Below are positions 53,601 through 62,600 of a stretch of DNA of 64,000 bases, piece after piece. The notes beneath the pieces are model-generated. The model was not told where the DNA came from. It saw only the letters and a list, made by a program, of their open reading frames with translations, and did no database searches. A program made the position numbers and the translations under genes. Source of the DNA: an uncultured Robinsoniella sp. (GTDB lineage: Bacteria > Bacillota > Clostridia > Lachnospirales > Lachnospiraceae). The stretch lies in the NCBI GenBank assembly GCA_900540475.1, contig UQGG01000030.1, positions 1 to 64,000 of the forward strand, in the 5' to 3' direction. Every line of letters begins with the position of its first letter. Position 1 is the first letter of the stretch.

Positions 53601-56600
53601 TTGCCGGACAGATACAGGGTTATCAGGTAACCCTGCAGAATGTGGTAAATAAGGCCGATGTGGCTGCTATTGATTCCACAGTGACCGGTGGAGCGGGAAT
53701 AATAGGGTATGCCGGAGGTATTACAGCTGCTGCGGGCAAAGAGTTTAAATTAAGCGGAGCTGTGAATCTGAAAACGGAGACAGGAAAAATCATTGAAGAT
53801 ATTAAAATCGGAGGTGTGCCTGTTATGAAACCCGGTATTTCAGCGGTATCGTATGCCGGAGGAATTATAGGATTGGCAGATGATCGGGTGGAAATATCGA
53901 ACCTTTTATTACCTTATAATATTGGAAACCTGACGGCAAATACCATTATTCAGGTCAGCAACAGTGCGAATATAACAACCAAGGGCAGTTATGCCGGAGG
54001 GATCGCCGGTGCTTTGACAAAAGATGTAACGCTTAATGTGGGAGGAACTACCCAGGCGCAGGAAAAACCGGTCTATAATGAAGGAACGGTTAGTGCCGGG
54101 GACAGTTATGCCGGAGGAATCACAGGTGTGGCAGCCGGTAAAGTTGAGATTAAAAATGTGGAGAACCGTTATAATACGGTGACGAAACCTAAGATTGAAG
54201 CTGTCGGCAGTTATGCCGGAGGAATCGCAGGCAGTGTCACTTCCGAAGCAGATGCAGACTTGTTCCCGGGAGCCACCGAATCAACAGATACCGAGGTAGA
54301 GATTCTAGTCTTAAAAAGTCTGCCGAGTATTTCGGTAGATCCTACAACAGGTGTAGTAGATCCTGTTCTGGGGTATTACACAAATACAATGCCGGTTAGC
54401 ACAACCGGTATATCCGGCAATAATGCCGGAGGTATTGCAGGAAAACTAAATACCACAGGAGTAATCAGAAATGTATTTAATGCCGGAGCGGTAACCGCAT
54501 CACAGGCAAATGCCGGAGGAATCGCGGGTTACATCAGTTCAGCAGTTACGATTACATATGATGAAAAATTAATAGAAGCAAGAATGAATCATGCCAACTC
54601 TATGGCCACGAACGAAGGGTCTGTAAATGCATACAGAAATGCCGGAGGAATCGCAGGAAATATTTCAGATGGGGATGCAGTTATTCATAATGCATTTAAC
54701 CGTGGAAATATTACAGCAACTGGTGAAGATGCCGGAGGAATTGCAGGACTGATCCAGGAGAGACAGCCAAGGGGTACCAACGCACTGCCGGACAAATTTA
54801 TTCTGGCATACAGCCAAGATATCTTAGATAATGTTGTGATACCGGCGGAAGCAGGTAAAGGTATTTTTTATACGAACAGCGGCTCGGTACAAGCGGCAAA
54901 TAATGCCGGAGGAATTATTGGTGATTCCCATGCAGATGTAAAAAATGTGTTTAACCGGGGATCGGTAAGTACACGTATCGATGGAAATGCCGGAGGTATC
55001 GTGGGCAATATGAACAGGGATACAGCAACTGCTGCATTGCCAATGGTTATATTCAATGAAGGGTATCTTGCAAAGCGTTTGATATCCCGGGCAGAAGCAG
55101 GAGCAGTGCCGATCTATAATAATGCCGGATATGTATGGGCGAATACTGAAAATGCTGGAGGAGTTGCAGGGCACAGTGAACACACAGATATTTTAAATAT
55201 GTTCAACTGTGGAAATGTAACTGCTTATACCTACAGTGCCGGAGGACTTGCCGGAAGTATTACCGAAGGAAACATCCGTCATGATGCGGATGTAGCCGAA
55301 AAAGTTTTTGCCGGCAGGATATTTACCAATCAGGGTAACATCACAGCGTCAATAGATAACGCAGGAGGCGTGGTTGGCGCAGGTGTAGATACGAATATTA
55401 ACAATGTATTTAACAATGGTACTGTCCAGACTTCCAATAGAGATAATGCCGGAGGAATTGCCGGTGATCTAAAGGGTGATATGCAGAATATTGCCATCAG
55501 TGTAGACGCTGCAATTGCAATAAGCATGTTAGAACATGGCATGTATACCAACCAGGGAAATATTACGGCAAGAAACAGTAATGCCGGAGGTATTGTGGGA
55601 AGAGCAGCAAATGCAGTATCGATAACGGATACTTACAATACCGGTACAGTAAAATCGTTATACAATAGCAACGCCGGAGGAATTGCCGGACAGGTGATCG
55701 GAGAAATCCAGATCGAGAGCAGGGAAGCTACGGCTTCTAAAACCCTGGAGAAAAAAGTAAGTACCAACCAGGGAAATATTACTGCGAATCAGAGTAATGC
55801 AGGAGGTATTGTCGGAAGTGCAGAAGGCCATGTGACAATCAGAGATGTATTCAACCGGGGAACCGTAAATGCAGCTGTCGGGAATAATGCCGGTGGTGTA
55901 GCAGGATTTTTAAGCGGAAAAGGAACGATTGAACATCGCAAAAGCATTGTCATTGGAGGCATAGGCAACCCGGACAGCGTCCTGAATGATTACTTTATGA
56001 CCAATCAGGCAAGCGTCACCGCAGGCGGAGACAATGCCGGAGGAATTGCAGGTAAAGTAGTCGGCGTTGGTTCAGCAGATGCAGACAGAGCAATTATAAA
56101 AGATGTCTACAGCGGAATTTCAACAGCAGCAGGAGCTACGCCGCTGAGCATAAACGCCAGAAGCAATGCAGGCGGTGTGGTAGGCAGACTGATCGATACT
56201 GATATTAACAATGACGTCAGTGTAGATACAGCAATCAGTAAAGGAATTTACACAAATAACTCTACGGTAACAGCAAGCCGCAGCAATGCCGGAGGAATTG
56301 TCGGCAATGCGGATGGCAGGGACAGAGCAGATGATAGATTTAATTATATGTCATACGCTTCCGTAGACAGTATAAAGACAGGTTCCGGACTGGAACAGAA
56401 CAGTTTTAACATCTCTGATGTTTATAACGCAGGAAATATTACTGCAGGAAGCCTGAATGCCGGAGGAATCTTCGGTATAGGCGGAGACGGAAAGTACAGC
56501 AATAAAGAAAACCGAGTGGTAGACATGATTGCAAAAGGTATGAGTACGAATACGGGAAATGTCAGGGCAAATACTGCAAATGCCGGAGGAATCTTCGGTT

Positions 56601-59600
56601 ATGCCAGTGAAAAGTTTGAGATTTCCGCTTCCGCGAAAGACTATCAGGGAAATGATACAGATGCAGATATTACCGATCTGTTTAACAGAGGAAAAATCAG
56701 TGCGCAGTACAATGCCGGAGGAGTAGCAGGAAAAGCAGTTAAGCTGGATCTGAAATATTCCAAAAAAGTATTGACAGATGCTGCGAATGCAAAAGATCCT
56801 GATAATTTCCTTTTTACAAATACAAATCAGGTATCCGCGGATTACGACAACGCCGGAGGAATCATCGGTGATGCAAACATCTGTATTTTACAGGATGTAT
56901 TTAACAGCGGTATGACAGGAACTTATGAACAGGTCCAGAATAGCGGTGCCCAGGGAGTTATCAGTGCCGGTCAGGACAATGCAGGAGGTCTGGTGGGAAG
57001 AGCAGATGCAATGAGCATTTCTTATTCCAAATTAATATCTGACCAGATCATAAATAATCGTGCATATGTCTACACCAACCTGGCTAATATACGTGCAGGA
57101 AGGGATAATGCCGGAGGAATCATTGGTAACGGAAGAGGAAGCGTGCAGCTGCTGGATACCTATAATATGGGTCAGATCACCGCAGGAAGAAATAACGCCG
57201 GAGGAATAGCCGGTCAGTTATATGATAAGGGAACTGGAGATATTGTCAGCGATAAAAAAGACAGCGCAGACAAAGATGTGGCAGACTTAAGCGGAATTGA
57301 TGTGAAATTAAATCAAACCGTAAAGGCAGAAGATACCAATATAGACGGTACTGCCGTAAAGGATCTGAAAAAAGCCAAAAAAGTCAGCTATATTACCTAT
57401 CAGACGATTACAACAGGTCCGGATACGCCGGACGCACCTTATCAAAACCGTTATACCAATGCACCGAAAGCTGCAACAGTAAAAGCATCGGCAGCGGATA
57501 ATATAACGGCAGGTAACAACAATGCCGGAGGTATTGCAGGATATATTACTGGTAACCCGGGAAATATCCGCGTTGAAAACACCTTTAATACAGGTGCCGA
57601 AAAGAGCGGCAATGCAATCTGCGGTATTCGTGCGAAAAACAGCAATGCCGGAGGTTTGGTGGGAAATTCAGTTTATGCTGATATTACCTACACATTTGAT
57701 ATAAATCCCGGACCGTCGAATCTGAATACTACAGATAAAGGCGATCACAGTACATTTGCACCGGCGTTCAATGATGAAGCAGTACGTAAAGATCCGTATG
57801 CAATCCCCATTGGCGGAAGTATGACCGGACTTCACATGGTTGCCAATAATGCCCAGGTAAGGGCGAGTTCCATAGACAAAGGTGCCAGCCAGACAACTGC
57901 TCAGGGATTGGTTGACTTCAGTACAGGAGACCAGTATAACCTGACCAGCCAGAATGCAGGCGGTGCAGTTGGATATATGGAAGGCGGCAGAATTGAAAGA
58001 GTTTATTCGCTGAAAGGAGAAGTTGTTTCTCCGGAAAATGTAGGCGGAGTAGTAGGATTTGCAAAGAATGCACTTGTGAAACAGGTTACCAGAATGGATG
58101 GAGAAGACATATCTCTTACGACGAAAGTTGCAAAGGGAAGCGGAAACTTTATTCAGAGGGGAAGCCGGAATGTGGGCGGTATCATCGGTTATGCCTATGA
58201 TGGAACTCAGGTACTGGATACCCGTAATTACAACAGTGTAACCGGGAGAACAAATGTAGGCGGTATTATTGGATATGCAGGAACAAGCGTGGAAGTTACG
58301 CTTGCCCAGAATCTAAAAGCTGTTAACGGAAAGGCATACAGCGCAGAGGATTTGAAAACGGATACTGCATCCATAACTTTACCGGGCTATGAATCTGCAC
58401 AGCTTGATAAGAGTAATGCAGACGGAAGTTATATCGGAGGAATTGTGGGCAGGGGTGATAATAGTGTTATTGTCACAATGAGTAAAAACGACCCGCTGAT
58501 TACCGAAGAATTTAAAGATTTACAGGAAGATGCGAAGTTTGCCGGGAAGTATACCCTTGGAGGAAACCCATCTAACGCAGTCACTGGAAAAAGCTATGTA
58601 GGCGGTATCACAGGAGCATACGGTATTATCAATTATACAGTCAATACCGGGCAGATATCTGCGGTGCAGCGTGCAGGCGGTATCAGCGGAAGCGGGTACC
58701 GGATTACGAATACATACAACACAGGTGATGTGATAGGTGAAAACAGGGTGCTCTACATCCATGATGTAGGACACGTACCGGGAAATTCCACATTGACAGA
58801 ATATACACAGGCGACACATATCGGCGGTATAGCCGGAGAGCTTGGAGAACGTACCGGCACCGGAATTGTTCAAAAGCCGGAGACAGGCGTCTATATACAG
58901 AGTGTATTCAACAGTGCGCAGATTGTCAGAGGAGCCAGTTACATAGGCGGTATTGCAGGTTATGCAGTCGGTCCTGTGGACGTATCCTATAACAGTGCAA
59001 CAATATCTGCAAAACAGACGGATACCGGACTGGATGACCTGGGTGTATCCGGAACAAAAGTAGGCGGACTGGTGGGCGTAATGGCTCAGGACCGCAGCAA
59101 GACCATAAAAATAACAAACAGCTATAACACAGGAGAAATAATAGGTACCAACGACCGTGGAACCCTGATTGGATTCCTGGAAGGATATACCGATGAAGTA
59201 ATTAAATCAGAACGTATAGAAAACAGCTATTATCTGAGTGACAATGAACTGAAATACTGGAATAGTTCTACGTCACAGATCGATTCCACCTTCAACTATG
59301 GGTTAAAACCGATTTCACTGCCAAGCAGTACAGACTATGATACATTTGTACAGAAGACGCAGCAGTTGAAAAAGGATGGGGATCCGGTGGATCCTGCAAC
59401 TCCGTTAGATGAAAAGAGAACGGACAGTGAATACGGACTGCGAAATTACAGCAATATGGTGCGCCAGTATGCGAAGGTAAACTCCAGCGTCAGCGTATCC
59501 ATGGAGTATCCCGCCAAAGGAGAGGAAAATCTAAAAGCTCCTCTTAACAATAAGATCACAGGAACCGGCTCGGCAAATGTGGCAGCTTCTTCAGGCAGCC

Positions 59601-62600
59601 TTGCAGCCCAAAAGGTAAGATCGGCTAAATTTGTATATCCGTGGACAGAGGATGAATTAACTCTGGGAATGGATTATGAGTTTCCACAGCTGGATCTGGC
59701 AGGTGCTTCTTTAGATGACAGCGGTATCAGCGAAGTCAGCCTGGGCAGCTTTACAACAAATGGAGGCCAGGCACTGCCTGGTAATAACCAGTCGTTTACG
59801 TCACTTGACAATACGAAGGTTTCCTATTATTACAACTATTGGCCGACAAAAGCGGTTGATTATATGCAGTCTTCCGTAGAATACGATGACGGAGGAAACG
59901 ATGATAACTCTGCATACACAGACGGCACCTGGACAGCAGATAACACGAATAATACCGGAGTAGCAATTAAATTCAGAGATAATGACAAATATCCGGTGAA
60001 AAGAGTGACCCAGGAAAATGTGGATTTAGTTGCAAAGTTCAAACTGAGCAGCGGCGCATTGCCAAGCTATATGAATTTCTCCGTCTATGACGGACACAGC
60101 AGAGGAACCTATAATTATAATAATACAGTCTTTACAAATACGATATTGCCAAAATCGCCGGTTAAAGTTTATACACTGGCTAAGGCATCCACTTATGAGT
60201 ATGACGTCCCCAGTAAAAAACAGGATATTATGGTTAACGGGGAATTGTATTATTTCTATGCAAAAGATACGGCAGGAAACGATCCGGATAAATTCGATTC
60301 TGTAGATGATATTACGGTATCCGTAAATCTCTCAGGAGCAACAAATATGACAATCCGGGTAAATCTTCCTTGTGAAGAGATGGATTCCTATCTGCCGGCT
60401 TCCAGCGGTTATTTTACCATGGAGGCAACCAAGATTTACGATAAGGAATTAGGGATCAAGCCGGAGAATTTAGCGGCGTATGACAGAACCAGCAGAATGT
60501 TCAGTATGCATTTTTCTAATACTGAAATAGATGATGTTCATAATGACAGTATATTGGATGAAATTCCGTCTCTTGATTTTGATGATCTGGATGATCTGGA
60601 ATATTATCCACAGACTACAGCGGCTTTGGGAAGTACACTGCTTGCCGAAGATGAGGCAGCAGCTGAGCCGGATACCTACCGGGTAGAGACAGAGAACAAG
60701 CTGCAGATCCGGAATGAACGCCATTTATATAACATGAACCTGGGTGAAAACATGGGTTATGCGGCAATCGGAAGTTCCTATCTGAAATATCTCACAAGAG
60801 ATATCGAATTAATGAATAATGTCCAGTTATCTACAAGTGATGACGGATACAATGGATTTGTAATTGGTGCATCCAACAAGCGTATGTACCGTATGACGGG
60901 CTCTCTGGACGGAAATGGTTATACCATTGGAAGAATCAGGGTAAACCGTATACAAAATCCCGGTAATTTCGAGACCGGGGTATCCATACCGAATACACAT
61001 TATGCTCTGATTTATGATTTGAGCGGCGGTGTAGTGAAGAATTTAAATATCGGAAGTGACAGCAAGATTGTTGCAGATGAAGCAGCAGGGCTGGCATACT
61101 TTGTAAGTAATGGTAGAACAGCTCAGAACCCCGATCCTTATCAGGATTACGACAATGCTTTATTTGAGAACTTAAGTCCGCAGCTGCCGATAGAAACCGG
61201 CGCAGATGCAAAAATTTATGATACAAGAGTGTCTGCAAGGATAAGTGCCGACAGGGCAGGAGGTTTTGCACTGTATACGGCGAGACGTTTCAGCGGAAGC
61301 GGGGATGTTCCAACAACAGCTTCCGGAAGAGAAGCAGTCAAAAAAGCGGTTACTTTTACAGATGATAATTTTGCCGGAAAGATTAACGGCATCTATGGAG
61401 GAAATGATCCATTTATGAGTGCCGGAGATGCACTGGCCAGAAATTCATCTAAATCCGCAGGTATATTATTATTTGTCTCCGGAAACCGGAAGTCAGAAGA
61501 TATTGACGAGACGAAGCCAGGTTTGAATTTGTATCCAAATTACAGAACCGAGGCGGAAGTAAATGGCTGCCAGGTAGACAGAGAAGGCTATGTATTTGCA
61601 AATAACGTATCCGCCGGAATGATATGCGAGGCCTTATATCCCCAGAACCGGGTTGGTCAGATCGGTACAATCCGTAAATCATCCAATAACGGGGCAGTCG
61701 TTGCCCATGAACAGGCAAACGGCATCACACAGGGTATTGTCAGCTTTGGTACGGGTGATACCGTACAGCAGGACAACTGTAGAAATGAAAGCAGGATACA
61801 GGTTACTTATTCATATAATAACGGTATCGTACAGACGCCGGACGGCAACGGACTGGCAAGCGGAATCGGAAACTATGTAAGTGAAGCTTCTTATTGTACG
61901 AACAATGGAAGTGTATTTGGAAAAATTGCTTCCGGAATCAGTAACTATGGAGATAAGCATACCGTTGTAGACCTCTGTGTCAATAATGGTTATGTACAGG
62001 GAACGCTGGCAGCAGCAGGTATCGTGGCAGTTCCTTCCGGGTATGGCGGAACAGCTGTACCAAATCAGGATGTCCAGCTGAAACTGAGCAACTGCTACAA
62101 CACAGGAAATGTCGCAGTCACTACAAATACGGATAATAAAAAGGCAATTGAAAATTCTTATGCCGGAGGTATCGTAGCTTATGCATCCAGTCCTAAACCG
62201 GACAGCTACAGCTGGGATACATTAAAACCAACAGATATTACGGATAACGATGACAGAAAGACCATTATCAGTAATTGTTACAATGTAGGAACCGTTCACT
62301 ATATCAAAGATTACACTGCGGATTCTTATATTTCAGGTACTTTCTCAGACAATAACCGGAATATCGGCGGAATAGCCGGTGGAGGATTAAACCGATTTGT
62401 AGATATACAAAACTGTTACAGCCTGTCAGATCCGGAACTCAGTATCAAACAGCTTCACCAGGCTTACAAGCTGGTAATCAATGGAGCAACAACGAATTTT
62501 AACTGGAATCAGGTAGTAGTAAATCAGGATCCTGACGCAAAAGGTTATAATTACAAACTGGATGCGGTTGGAAACACAACCTATGGAAATAACGTAACAA

